Shown: one piece after another, positions 1-7,745 of the stretch
How the letters are laid out: every line of letters starts with the position of its first letter
How positions within the stretch are numbered: the stretch's first letter is position 1
Source: Streptomyces albidoflavus
GTDB taxonomy: Bacteria; Actinomycetota; Actinomycetes; Streptomycetales; Streptomycetaceae
DNA: 64,000 nt
Reading direction: 5' to 3'
NCBI RefSeq assembly: GCF_000719955.1
Contig: NZ_JOII01000004.1
Span: forward strand, 186,001 to 250,000
Translations under genes and position numbers: made by a program
Notes under the pieces: generated by a model
The model's input: only the letters and a program-made list of their open reading frames with translations
Databases searched by the model: none
Told to the model about the DNA's origin: nothing

Positions 1-189
1 CCTCAGGTCGTCGGGGCGCACGGCGTCGACGACCACATGGTCGAGTCCGCCGGAGTCTTCGGCCAGCGCCGTCAGCGCGGCCGGGTTGCGTCCGGCGATC
101 GTCGGCCTGACGCCCTGGCGGAGCAGGGCCTCCAGGACGAGGCCACCGGTGTAGCCGGTGGCGCCGAGCAGAGTGATGCGGCTGGTCAT
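1..189 (-). CDS. NAD(P)-binding reductase, N-terminal part (runs off window)
   Basis: Only the first 63 codons are present; the gene continues beyond base 1. The start ATG at 189 is preceded by GGAAGGAAGCG, a good ribosome site. The protein opens with a beta strand and a glycine-rich turn of the form LLGATGYTGG, the dinucleotide-binding loop of Rossmann-fold saccharopine-dehydrogenase-like or trans-acting enoyl-reductase-like proteins, followed by AGRNPAAL, a typical second-strand NADP contact. It follows the DJ-1-type gene on the same strand by 64 bases, so the two are probably one operon. The substrate cannot be told from this fragment. Confidence 0.8.
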   Translation of the reverse strand, partial: MTSRITLLGATGYTGGLVLEALLRQGVRPTIAGRNPAALTALAEDSGGLDHVVVDAVRPDDLR

Positions 190-253
190 CGCTTCCTTCC
201 GGGGAGTGGCGGGTGGAGGTGCGGCGGACGGCTGCGGCGGAGAGCCCCGCCGG

Positions 254-970
254 TCAGGCGGTTCGCGCCGCACCTTCGACGTCGGTGACGAGGCGTTCGG
301 CGAGACGTTCGGAGGAGGGCGGGTTCTGTCCCGTGTACAGGTTGCGGTCGACCACCACGCACGGACGCAGCGGCAGCAACGCCTTGGTGTAGTCGGCGCC
401 GCTCTCCCGCAGCCGGTCCTCCAGGAGCCACTTCGCCTTGCGGCCGAAGCTGTTGAACTTCTCCTCCAGGTTCGACAGGCCGGTCATCCGGTACCCGTCG
501 AGCGGCCACGACCCGTCCGGGTTCTCCGCCGCGAACGTCGCCGCCGGAGCGTGGCACAGCAGCGCCAGCGGCTTGCCCGAGGCGAGCACCCGGGTGAGCA
601 GGGCACCGGAGACCGGGTCCACCGACAGGTCCTCCATCGGCCCGTGCCCGCCAGGGTAGAACACCACGTCGAAGTCGTCCGGGTCGATCTCGTCCAGCGA
701 CCGGGGATCGTCCAACTCGCCCTGGATCTCGTCCAGGTACGCGGACACCTCGCGCAGCTTGGACGGCAGGCCGGCGGTCCTTGACATGCTCAGCCGGTCC
801 AGCGTCGGCACCGTCCCGCCCGGCGTCGCGAGGGTGGTCTCCCACCCCGCCCGCGAAAAGATCTTGTGGGGCATCGCCAGTTCCTCGCCCCAGAACCCGG
901 ACGGATGCACCTGGCCGTCCCGCAACGTCCACCGGTCAGCCGCGGACACGACGAACAACACCCTGGTCAT
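254..970 (-). CDS. DJ-1/PfpI family protein (Hsp31-like glutamine-amidotransferase fold)
   Basis: A 238-residue single-domain protein of the class I glutamine-amidotransferase-like fold. The nucleophile elbow reads ALLCHAPAA, with the catalytic Cys near residue 139 followed by His, and an acidic residue sits in GFWGEEL near residue 30, the arrangement of Hsp31-type glyoxalase III/deglycase proteins. The ATG at 970 is chosen over the adjacent GTG because GGAGG lies six bases before it. It is divergent from a TetR gene and probably cotranscribed with the NAD-binding reductase after it, so a role in reactive-carbonyl or electrophile stress is a reasonable inference. The real substrate is unknown. 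Confidence 0.85.
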   Translation of the reverse strand: MTRVLFVVSAADRWTLRDGQVHPSGFWGEELAMPHKIFSRAGWETTLATPGGTVPTLDRLSMSRTAGLPSKLREVSAYLDEIQGELDDPRSLDEIDPDDFDVVFYPGGHGPMEDLSVDPVSGALLTRVLASGKPLALLCHAPAATFAAENPDGSWPLDGYRMTGLSNLEEKFNSFGRKAKWLLEDRLRESGADYTKALLPLRPCVVVDRNLYTGQNPPSSERLAERLVTDVEGAARTA

Positions 971-1080
971 CACAGACCTCCCTCGTACCGAAACGGATCA
1001 GTCGTCCGGCCCACGAAGGGCCCGGACGCGAACGCTGCCCGCACGGGGCGCCCCAGCCGCCTTCTGGCAGCGTACGCCAC

Positions 1081-1108
1081 ATGTGACACAGCCTGCCAGT
1101 TGTGACAT
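1081..1108. promoter_or_regulatory. Probable TetR operator between divergent genes
   Basis: ATGTGACA-N12-TGTGACAT forms an inverted repeat with one mismatch per arm. A second perfect inverted repeat, CTGGCAG (1064-1070) with CTGCCAG (1093-1099), and the palindrome CACATGTG (1078-1085) overlap it. The position, just upstream of the predicted TetR start at 1128, suits autoregulation and control of the divergent DJ-1 gene. Binding is inferred, not shown. Confidence 0.5.
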
Positions 1109-1115
1109 TGATTGA

Positions 1116-1121
1116 TAGCCT
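1116..1121 (+). promoter_or_regulatory. -10 box TAGCCT, predicted leaderless TetR transcript
   Basis: TAGCCT ends six bases before the ATG at 1128 and no ribosome site is visible, so transcription should begin at the A of the start codon. No good -35 hexamer is present. Confidence 0.5.
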
Positions 1122-1127
1122 TGCCGC

Positions 1128-1730
1128 ATGAGGGAGAGCACCGCACCCGGCCTGCGCATGAAGACCCGCCGGGCCGTCACCGAAGCCCTGGCCGACACGG
1201 CCCTGGACCTTTTCGACCGCGCCGGCTTCGACCAGGTCACCGTGGCCGACATCGTGGCGGCGGCGGGCATCTCCCAGCGCAGCTTCTTCCGTTACTTCAG
1301 CAGCAAGGAGGACGTGGTCTTCGGGGACCGCATCCCCTCCGCCGAGGAGGTGCGCGGCGAACTGCTCCGGCACCTCGACGACCTGCCTCCGTGGGACGCC
1401 CTGCGGGCCACCTTCCGGACGGCGGCGCACCAGCTGGACGCCGACCAGGGCCACTGGAAGCGGGCGGCCCGCGTCATCTGCCGCAACCCCGGCCTGCGTG
1501 CGCGCTACCTGGAGAAGCACCTGGCCTGGACCGACGCCCTCGCGCCCGAGATCGTCTCCCGGACCACCCCCGAGGGCCCCGAGGCGGAACTCAGAGCCCA
1601 CACGATGATCAACACCGCCCTGGGCTGTTTCGACGTGGCCCTGATGCGCTGGTCCGACAACGACACGGACCACCCCCTCACCGCCCTCGTCGACGACGTG
1701 TTCGGGTTCGTGCACTTCCCCCGCCCTTGA
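1128..1730 (+). CDS. TetR family transcriptional regulator
   Basis: A 200-residue regulator. Residues about 15-60 form the helix-turn-helix domain (TVADIVAAAGISQRSFFRYFSSKED), with the family's Phe/Tyr-Phe recognition-helix ending. The remaining 140 residues are the all-helical ligand and dimer domain, with no recognised subtype. It is divergent from the DJ-1/PfpI gene, whose promoter region contains an inverted repeat, so it most likely represses itself and that operon in response to a small molecule. The ATG at 1128 fits a leaderless start. It converges on the aldehyde dehydrogenase gene, 86 bases away. Confidence 0.9.
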   Translation: MRESTAPGLRMKTRRAVTEALADTALDLFDRAGFDQVTVADIVAAAGISQRSFFRYFSSKEDVVFGDRIPSAEEVRGELLRHLDDLPPWDALRATFRTAAHQLDADQGHWKRAARVICRNPGLRARYLEKHLAWTDALAPEIVSRTTPEGPEAELRAHTMINTALGCFDVALMRWSDNDTDHPLTALVDDVFGFVHFPRP

Positions 1731-1816
1731 CCCGCCTCCGGGGACGGACGTGACCTGCCGCAGCCAACCGGGCTTGCCGGCGCCCCCACGGGACTGACAG
1801 GTCCAGCCCCTTTCCT

Positions 1817-3412
1817 TCAGCGCAGACCGGCTGCCTTGAGGAGCTTGAGGCTCCGGGTGAGGAGGGTGGCCCAATTCTCGGGGTGGAGGCCGGCGGGCGG
1901 GGTGAAGCCCTGGATGCGCTGGTGGGCGACGGTCTGAGCTTCGGTGTACTTGAGGATGCCGTCGGCGCCGTGACGGCGGCCGAGCCCGGAGTCGCCCATG
2001 CCGCCCATCGGCGCGTCCACGCTGCCCCAGGCGGCGGCGAACGCCTCGTTGACGTTGACGGTTCCGGCGTGCACCCGGGCGGCGACGGCCCGGCCGCGTG
2101 CTCCGTTACGGCTCCACACGCTGGCGTTGAGGCCGTAGGAACTGGCGTTGGCAAGGGAGATCGCCTCCTCCTCGTCGCGGAAGGGGTGGATCGACACGAC
2201 GGGGCCGAAGGTCTCGTGGTCGTACAGCGTCATGCCGGGGGTGACGTCGGTGAGGATGGTCGGCTCGTGGAAGAGGGGGCCGAGGTCGGGTCGCGCCCTG
2301 CCTCCGGCGAGGATCGTGGCGCCCTTGGTGGTGGCGTCGGCGATGTGGGTGGTGACGGTGTCCAGCTGGGCCGCAGTGGTGAGGCTGCCGACGTCGTAGC
2401 CGAAGTCGTAACCGGCGCCGATCCTCAGCTTCTTCGTGCGGGCGACGAAGGCGGCGACGAACTTGTCGCGGACGGACTCGGCGACATAGAGGCGTTCGAC
2501 GGAGACGCAGAGCTGGCCGGCGGAGGGGAAGCAGGCGGCGACGGCGTCGGCGGCGGCCTTGTCGATGTCGGCGTCCGCGAGGACGATCATGGGGTTCTTG
2601 CCGCCGAGTTCGAGGGAGGCGCCGATCAGGCGTTTTCCCGCGTCGGCGGCGATCTGGCGGCCGGTGGCGGTGGAGCCGGTGAACATCATGTAGTCGGCGT
2701 TGTCCATCAGGGCGGCGCCGATGGAGCTGCCCCGGCCGATCACCATCTGCCATACGTCCCGGGGCAGCCCGGCCTCGTACATCAGCTCCACGGACCACAG
2801 GGCGGTCAGCCCGGTCTGGGTGTCGGGCTTCTGGACGACGGCGTTGCCGGCCATGAGGGCGGCGATGGTGTCGCCGGCGGCCATGCTGAGGGGGTAGTTC
2901 CAGGGAGAGATGACCGTGACGACGCCCTTGGGGTGGCGTAGTTCGGTGGTGTGGGTGAGCAGGGGGATGGCGCCGCGGCGGCGCTTGGGCCGGAGGTAGG
3001 TGGCGGCGGTGCGGGCGTAGTAGCGGGAGACGATGCCGATGTCGAGGATCTCCAGGAAGGCGTCGCGGCGGGTCTTGCCGTTCTCCGCCTGCATCAGGTC
3101 CAGCGCCTCGTCCTGACGGGCCAGGACCAGGTCGTGGTAGCGCAGCAGGATCTTCTTGCGCTCCGCGACGGGGGTGGCGGCCCACTGTCGCTGGGCGGTG
3201 CGGGCACGGGCGAACGCCGCCTCGACATCGGCGGGGGTGGAGACGGGCAGGTCCGCCAGCGGAGCGCCGGTGTAGGGGGCCGTGGTGGTGACCCTCGCGG
3301 CGTCCGGCGAGGCCGAGACCCGGGCCACCAGCCGCTCCAGGAGAGCCGGGGTGACGGTGGCGGGCAGGGACGGGCCGCGCGGGGCCTTCGGGGTGGCGGT
3401 TGCGGTGGTCAT
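1817..3412 (-). CDS. Aldehyde dehydrogenase family (succinate-semialdehyde dehydrogenase-like)
   Basis: A 531-residue NAD(P)-dependent aldehyde dehydrogenase. The general-base Glu is in LELGGKNPM (about residue 268) and the catalytic Cys is residue 302 in SAGQLCVSVERLYV, with the NAD-site signature FTGSTATGR before them. The opening proline-rich residues and overall length are typical of the actinobacterial succinic-semialdehyde branch, but the aldehyde substrate is not proven. The ATG at 3412 has AGGAG seven bases upstream. It lies 22 bases after the acetoacetate-decarboxylase-like gene on the same strand, so the two form an operon run from the promoter at about 4405-4433. The decarboxylase product or a related carbonyl may be the substrate. 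Confidence 0.9.
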   Translation of the reverse strand: MTTATATPKAPRGPSLPATVTPALLERLVARVSASPDAARVTTTAPYTGAPLADLPVSTPADVEAAFARARTAQRQWAATPVAERKKILLRYHDLVLARQDEALDLMQAENGKTRRDAFLEILDIGIVSRYYARTAATYLRPKRRRGAIPLLTHTTELRHPKGVVTVISPWNYPLSMAAGDTIAALMAGNAVVQKPDTQTGLTALWSVELMYEAGLPRDVWQMVIGRGSSIGAALMDNADYMMFTGSTATGRQIAADAGKRLIGASLELGGKNPMIVLADADIDKAAADAVAACFPSAGQLCVSVERLYVAESVRDKFVAAFVARTKKLRIGAGYDFGYDVGSLTTAAQLDTVTTHIADATTKGATILAGGRARPDLGPLFHEPTILTDVTPGMTLYDHETFGPVVSIHPFRDEEEAISLANASSYGLNASVWSRNGARGRAVAARVHAGTVNVNEAFAAAWGSVDAPMGGMGDSGLGRRHGADGILKYTEAQTVAHQRIQGFTPPAGLHPENWATLLTRSLKLLKAAGLR

Positions 3413-3434
3413 GTCAGGGCTCCTTCTCACGTAC

Positions 3435-4367
3435 TCACTTGTTCCGGTACGGGACCGAGGTGGGGACCGGCATGTGCAGGGCGGCCTGACCTTCGGTCAT
3501 CACGTCGAACTGGATCGTTCGCTTCGGCCTGAGCGAGCGCAGATCGTCGGACATGCGGCCTTCACCGAGTTGGAGGGAGACGCCCTTGGTGCTGCGCGTG
3601 GTACCGGCGTTCAGCACGTGGGTCTGGTTGAGGGTCGAGTGCCACCCGCCGTTGATCGTCGTGTACGAGGTGAGCGAAGTGACCCGCTCCCCGCTGGCCT
3701 GTGAGGTCTGCCGCGGGGTCGGCGCCTGGAGCGCCAGGTCGAGCCCACCGGAGTCGTTGGCGACACGCGCCGTCGTCCGCCGGTGATCGATCTCCACGTC
3801 GAGGCCGGTGACCCACTTGGGGAAGCCGTAGCCGTCGTGCCCACGGACCTGCGCGATCTCCGAACTCACCGGCAGCGACAGCACGTACGAGTGGAGGTCC
3901 TCGTTCTTCAGCCCGGTGACGAGGTCGAGGAAGCCGAGCCTGCCGTGGCGTGCGGGCCTGACCGCGATGCCGACGGCCGCCTCGGTGTAGAAATCGATGT
4001 CGCACACGTCGTACCGGAAGAACATCACCGAGACCAGCCCGAGGCCGGGCACCACCTCCAGCGGCGACAGCTCCCCGGGCAGGCGGGCCCGGATGGCGTC
4101 GGCCGGCGCGAGCATCGTCAGCCGTGCGCTGGAGAGGGCGTAGTAGAAGTTCGGTGTCAGGGTGGGGCCGACCGGGGAGTCGACCTTGGCCTTGGGCAGC
4201 GGACGGAAGAAGTCCACCCCGCTGACGCGCGGGTCACGGGCGATCGCGTCGAGGTCGGGCCGCATCCGGTACCGGTCGTACAGGCCCCCCTTCGGAACGG
4301 CGACCTCGCGGCCCCCCAGGTCGACCTTGACGGTGTCGGTGTCGGTGCGCTGCTGGTCTGCGGGCAT
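3435..4367 (-). CDS. Acetoacetate decarboxylase family protein
   Basis: A 310-residue protein of the acetoacetate decarboxylase fold. The central segment GYGFPKWVTGLDVEID and the preceding LSLPVSSEIAQVRGHD match the family's core, where a Lys forms the Schiff base in true decarboxylases. Many family members are not acetoacetate decarboxylases, so the reaction is uncertain. The start has GAGG a few bases upstream. It is the first gene of a two-gene operon with the aldehyde dehydrogenase, preceded by a near-consensus promoter and two palindromes. This suggests an inducible pathway for a keto acid or a cyclic precursor, with a TetR-type repressor that is not obviously encoded next door. Confidence 0.8.
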   Translation of the reverse strand: MPADQQRTDTDTVKVDLGGREVAVPKGGLYDRYRMRPDLDAIARDPRVSGVDFFRPLPKAKVDSPVGPTLTPNFYYALSSARLTMLAPADAIRARLPGELSPLEVVPGLGLVSVMFFRYDVCDIDFYTEAAVGIAVRPARHGRLGFLDLVTGLKNEDLHSYVLSLPVSSEIAQVRGHDGYGFPKWVTGLDVEIDHRRTTARVANDSGGLDLALQAPTPRQTSQASGERVTSLTSYTTINGGWHSTLNQTHVLNAGTTRSTKGVSLQLGEGRMSDDLRSLRPKRTIQFDVMTEGQAALHMPVPTSVPYRNK

Positions 4368-4384
4368 GGAGGTTCCTCACACTC

Positions 4385-4403
4385 ATGTAAGCGCCGTTCA
4401 CAT
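4385..4403. promoter_or_regulatory. Operator palindrome over the transcription start
   Basis: ATGTAAGCGCCGTTCACAT matches its own reverse complement at 14 of 19 positions and covers the predicted transcription start of the minus-strand operon. A second palindrome, TGTTTACAGCGTCAACA at 4419-4435, covers the -35 hexamer. Length and symmetry fit a TetR-family repressor. Confidence 0.55.
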
Positions 4404-4404
4404 G

Positions 4405-4433
4405 ACTATAGGATGCGATGTTTACAGCGTCAA
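4405..4433 (-). promoter_or_regulatory. Near-consensus sigma-70 (HrdB) promoter of the decarboxylase-aldehyde dehydrogenase operon
   Basis: On the minus strand TTGACG (4433-4428) is followed after exactly 17 bases by TATAGT (4410-4405). The predicted start of transcription is near 4398, about 30 bases before the ATG at 4367. Such a strong promoter in this organism usually needs a repressor. Confidence 0.75.
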
Positions 4434-4637
4434 CAATGGGAGGGTCGAAGAGTGCTCCGGTGCGGTCGCGCCTACGCCACGCCAGGGCGCCGACGGGCAG
4501 TCAGCTCACGGCCCACCCAGGGGGCCGCACCGAACGGCAGAGCCCGCCGGCGGCGGAAGGCGGCTCGGGTGACGGGAGTGTGTCGACTCCGTCAAAGCGC
4601 GGGTGAGCAGGGGGGATGCGGGGGAAAGGTCAGGACC

Positions 4638-5921
4638 ATGACAGACACCGTCACGGTTTCGGACCGCCCCGCCCAGCCCGTCCGCCAGCTCCTCGCCGCC
4701 TCCGTCGGCAATGCTGTCGAGTGGTACGACTGGTACGCCTACACCTTTCTGGCGACCTACATCGCCGCCCAGGTCTTTCCCGCCGACGCCGACGACTCGC
4801 TGGTGCCGTTGCTCTCCACCTTCGCCGTCTTCGCGGTGGGGTTCTTCATGCGGCCGGTGGGCGGTCTGTTGATGGGGGCCGTCGCCGACCGGCACGGGCG
4901 GCGGGCGGCGCTGACGGTGACGATTCTGCTGATGGGCGGGAGCAGTCTGCTGGTGGGGCTCACGCCCAGCTACGCCTCGGCGGGGTTGCTGGCGCCGGTG
5001 GTGCTGGTGGTCGCGCGGCTGCTGCAAGGGCTCTCCGTCGGCGGGGAGTTCGCCGCCTCGACCACGTTCCTGGTGGAGTCGGCCGGGCCGGGCAGGCGCG
5101 GCCTCTTCTCGAGTTTCCAGTACGTGTCGACCACCATCGGCCAGCTGGCCGCCTCGGGGGTCGCCGCGCTGCTCGTCTCCTCGCTGTCGGCGGGGCAGAT
5201 GGAGGGCTGGGGGTGGCGGGTCCCCTTCGTCCTCGGTGCCGTGCTGAGCCTGGTCGGTTTCTGGATCCGGCAGGGTGCGCACGAGACCCGCAGCGAGGAG
5301 CAGCGACGCGCCCCCAAGCCCCGGCTGTTCGACGCCCTGCGCCACCACCCGCGCCAGTCCCTGCTGATCTGCGGGATCACGGCCGGCGGCACGCTCGCCT
5401 ACTACACCTGGACCTCCTACCTGCCGACCTACGCCGAACTGAACGTCGGCATGGACAAGGCGGACGCCCTGCTCGTCGGTACCGTCTCGCTGGCTGTCTT
5501 CGCGCTGCTCCAGCCGGTGGGCGGGATGCTGTCCGACCGGTACGGGCGCAAGCCGCTGCTGCTCTTCTTCGGGCTCGGGTTCGCCCTGCTGTCGGTGGCG
5601 CTGCTGCGGTCGCTGACCGGGTCGGTGCTGTCGCTGCTGCTGGTGCAGCTGGCGGGGATGGTGCTGCTGACCGGGTTCACCTCGATCTCGGCCGCGGTCA
5701 ACGCCGAGGTGTTCCCTGCGCGGGTGCGGGCGGCCGGGATCGGCTTCCCCTACTCGCTGACCGTCGCCCTGTTCGGCGGCACGGCCCCGTACATGGGGAC
5801 GCTCTTCAAGGATCTCGGCCACCCGGGGCTGTTCCCCTGGTACGTGAGTGTGCTGTGCCTGATCTCGTCCGTGGTCTACCTGCGGCTGCCGGAGACCGCT
5901 CACCAGGAGCTGGACCGGTGA
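4638..5921 (+). CDS. MFS transporter, metabolite:H+ symporter (MHS) family
   Basis: A 427-residue, 12-segment major-facilitator protein of the inner membrane. It starts with VGNAVEWYDWYAYTFLATY, the hallmark first helix of the MHS branch (KgtP, ProP, ShiA), and has the loop 2-3 motif GAVADRHGRRAAL and the matching loop 8-9 motif GGMLSDRYGRKPLLL. These families take up dicarboxylates, betaine/proline or aromatic acids with protons; the solute here is not readable. The ATG at 4638 has AAAGG eight bases upstream. It is divergent from the decarboxylase operon and could import that pathway's substrate, which is an inference from position only. Confidence 0.88.
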   Translation: MTDTVTVSDRPAQPVRQLLAASVGNAVEWYDWYAYTFLATYIAAQVFPADADDSLVPLLSTFAVFAVGFFMRPVGGLLMGAVADRHGRRAALTVTILLMGGSSLLVGLTPSYASAGLLAPVVLVVARLLQGLSVGGEFAASTTFLVESAGPGRRGLFSSFQYVSTTIGQLAASGVAALLVSSLSAGQMEGWGWRVPFVLGAVLSLVGFWIRQGAHETRSEEQRRAPKPRLFDALRHHPRQSLLICGITAGGTLAYYTWTSYLPTYAELNVGMDKADALLVGTVSLAVFALLQPVGGMLSDRYGRKPLLLFFGLGFALLSVALLRSLTGSVLSLLLVQLAGMVLLTGFTSISAAVNAEVFPARVRAAGIGFPYSLTVALFGGTAPYMGTLFKDLGHPGLFPWYVSVLCLISSVVYLRLPETAHQELDR

Positions 5922-5926
5922 GCCGC

Positions 5927-5948
5927 CGCCGCTGCCTCGGGAGCGGCG
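5927..5948. terminator. Short hairpin between convergent genes
   Basis: CGCCGCT and AGCGGCG are separated by eight bases, followed on the plus strand by CTTTC. It lies between the MFS stop (5921) and the hydrolase stop (5952) and could serve both. Confidence 0.35.
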
Positions 5949-5951
5949 CTT

Positions 5952-6791
5952 TCAGTCCGCGTACACCTCTGTCAGCCAGGGCCTGAGCACGGGCAGGACC
6001 GCGCCGGGCTGCATGGCGCCGGTGTGGTCGAGGCCGTCCAGGACCCGGACCTGCCAGCCCGCCGCCTCCAGACGGGCGCGGTCACGGGTCAGGGGGCCGG
6101 CCATGTCGACGGTCACGCCGCCCCATTCGGGTCCGTAGGGGATCACGTCCGCCGAGCCGGCGAAGCAGAGCCGGGGGCAGCCGATGCGGCTCTGCGCCGC
6201 CGCCTCGTCGAATCCGGTGAGGGACTGGTAGAGGCCGAGGAACTGGGCGGTCTGGGCGCCGTCCGCCGCGATCTCCACGCTGGACCAGTCGTACTCCCCT
6301 CCCTCGCCGGAGCCCGCGGGGTCCTTCGGGCGCCGGGCCATGGCGTGGGCGGCGGCGGTGACCTGGAGCATCTGCGCGTACGGGCCGCCGAGCGGCGGGA
6401 AGCCGCCCATGGCGAGGGCGGCGAGGCGGTCGGTGCGCAGGGCGAGCTGGAGTCCGGCGAGGGCGAGCCACGAGTAGCCGTAGTAGGCGAAGCGGCCGGC
6501 CCCGGCCGCGTCGGCGACGGCCAGGAGGTCGGCGGCGAGGTGGTCGGGGGTGAGGGCGGCGGCGGGGTGGTTCATACGGTGGCCCTCGTAGTCGAAGGCG
6601 ATCACCTGGAAGGTGTCGCCGAGCCCGTCGGCCAGGGTGCGGCCCAGCGCCGGGTCCATGCCCCAGCGGCGCAGTTCCTCGGCGCGGGCACCCTCCTTGG
6701 GCACCGGGTCGACGGGGAGCAGGACGGCCGGTCCGCTCCCCTGGATCTCGTAGCCGACGCGTGTGCCGTCGTGCAGGGTCGCGCTGGGCAT
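5952..6791 (-). CDS. Alpha/beta hydrolase with altered nucleophile elbow
   Basis: A 279-residue alpha/beta-hydrolase. The oxyanion/cap region and the C-terminal DGLDHTGAM supply the expected late Asp-His positions. The elbow, however, reads YGYSWLALAG: the Ser is present, but the residue after Trp is Leu instead of the usual Gly of GxSxG. The enzyme may still work, since the second Gly is sometimes replaced by a small residue, but Leu is unusual. The ATG at 6791 has GGGGAGG four bases upstream. It is divergent from a TetR gene with repeated operator-like sites between, so that regulator probably controls it. Confidence 0.8.
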   Translation of the reverse strand: MPSATLHDGTRVGYEIQGSGPAVLLPVDPVPKEGARAEELRRWGMDPALGRTLADGLGDTFQVIAFDYEGHRMNHPAAALTPDHLAADLLAVADAAGAGRFAYYGYSWLALAGLQLALRTDRLAALAMGGFPPLGGPYAQMLQVTAAAHAMARRPKDPAGSGEGGEYDWSSVEIAADGAQTAQFLGLYQSLTGFDEAAAQSRIGCPRLCFAGSADVIPYGPEWGGVTVDMAGPLTRDRARLEAAGWQVRVLDGLDHTGAMQPGAVLPVLRPWLTEVYAD

Positions 6792-6843
6792 GGGGCCTCC
6801 CCTGGCCGGGCGTCCTTCGTGCGGACACGGAACGCCGATCTGA

Positions 6844-6894
6844 TTCCGTACAGCGTAAGGAATTGCGGGCCAGACGATACCGTACGGCGTAAGA
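6844..6894. promoter_or_regulatory. Repeated TetR-type operator sites
   Basis: Two copies of the motif CGTAC(A/G)GCGTAAG occur at 6848-6859 and 6881-6893, the first inside the wider palindrome TTCC...GGAA (6844-6862). A third degenerate copy, GCGTGCGGCCTAAGG, overlaps the ribosome site of the TetR gene (about 6913-6927). Spacing and position suggest control of both divergent genes. Confidence 0.55.
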
Positions 6895-6938
6895 AGTCGT
6901 GCGCGATCGGCAGCGTGCGGCCTAAGGAGGTGGAAGCG

Positions 6939-7745
6939 TTGAGCATCATCGCCGGTCAGGGGGACGCGACTCGGTCGCTGGCGTTGCTGTGGGGCGAGGG
7001 GGAGGCCGGGGGCGAGCGGACGGCGCCGGGGCCGAAGCCCGCGCTGAGTGTGGCGGCGGTGGTCGCGGCGGCCGTCGAGGTGGCCGACGAGGGCGGGGTG
7101 GCGGCCCTGTCGATGCGGGCGGTCGCCGACCGGCTGGGCCGTTCGTCGATGGCGCTGTACACCTACGTGCCGGGCAAGGCGGAGCTGGTGGACCTGATGT
7201 ACGACCGGGCCCACGCGGAGCTGCCCGGCGCGTACCCGCAGGACGACGGCTGGCGGGCGGCGGCGACCGCCTGGGCGGCCGATCTGCGCGCGCTCTACCT
7301 GCGCCATCCCTGGCTGCTCCAGGTCTCGTACGCGCGGCCGGTGCTGGGGCCCTGCGAGCAGCGGGTGATGGAGGCGCTGGCGGGCGTCCTCTTCGCGACG
7401 GGGCTGCCCGCGAGCACGCTGCGGGCGGCGGCGGCCGCCCTCTTCGACCTGGTGCGGGGCGGGGCGCGGACGCGGGCCGAGGCGCGGCTCGCGGCGGCGG
7501 CGACCGGGGTGGCGGACACCGAGTGGTGGGCGGAGCGCGCGGCACGGCTCGGCGAGGTGGCGCCGGACTTCGCGGAGCGGTTCCCGCTCTCGGTACGGCT
7601 CTCCGCCGGGGAGGCGGGCACGGACGGGGCGCCGGCCTCGTGGGAGGAGCGGATGGAGGCCACCCACGCGGCCGGGCTCGCGCTGCTGCTGGACGGTCTG
7701 GAGGCAGCGGCCGGGGGCCGGCCGGGCGGGGTCAGCCCGCGGTGA
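6939..7745 (+). CDS. TetR family regulator with TetR-class C-terminal domain
   Basis: A 268-residue regulator. An N-terminal stretch of about 30 variable residues precedes the helix-turn-helix (ALSMRAVADRLGRSSMALYTYVPGKAELVDLM, residues about 50-85), whose MALYTYV ending is typical of the tetracycline-repressor class. The rest is a large helical ligand domain of the TetR_C type. The TTG start at 6939 is preferred because AAGGAGG ends eight bases upstream; an in-frame GTG at 6930 would overlap that site. It is divergent from the alpha/beta hydrolase and overlaps the 3' end of the RNase H gene by 14 bases, tail to tail. Confidence 0.88.
   Translation: MSIIAGQGDATRSLALLWGEGEAGGERTAPGPKPALSVAAVVAAAVEVADEGGVAALSMRAVADRLGRSSMALYTYVPGKAELVDLMYDRAHAELPGAYPQDDGWRAAATAWAADLRALYLRHPWLLQVSYARPVLGPCEQRVMEALAGVLFATGLPASTLRAAAAALFDLVRGGARTRAEARLAAAATGVADTEWWAERAARLGEVAPDFAERFPLSVRLSAGEAGTDGAPASWEERMEATHAAGLALLLDGLEAAAGGRPGGVSPR

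Noticed and set aside
1731..1816. Hairpin terminator between the convergent TetR and aldehyde dehydrogenase genes
   Set aside because: Only short, interrupted complementarity is present.
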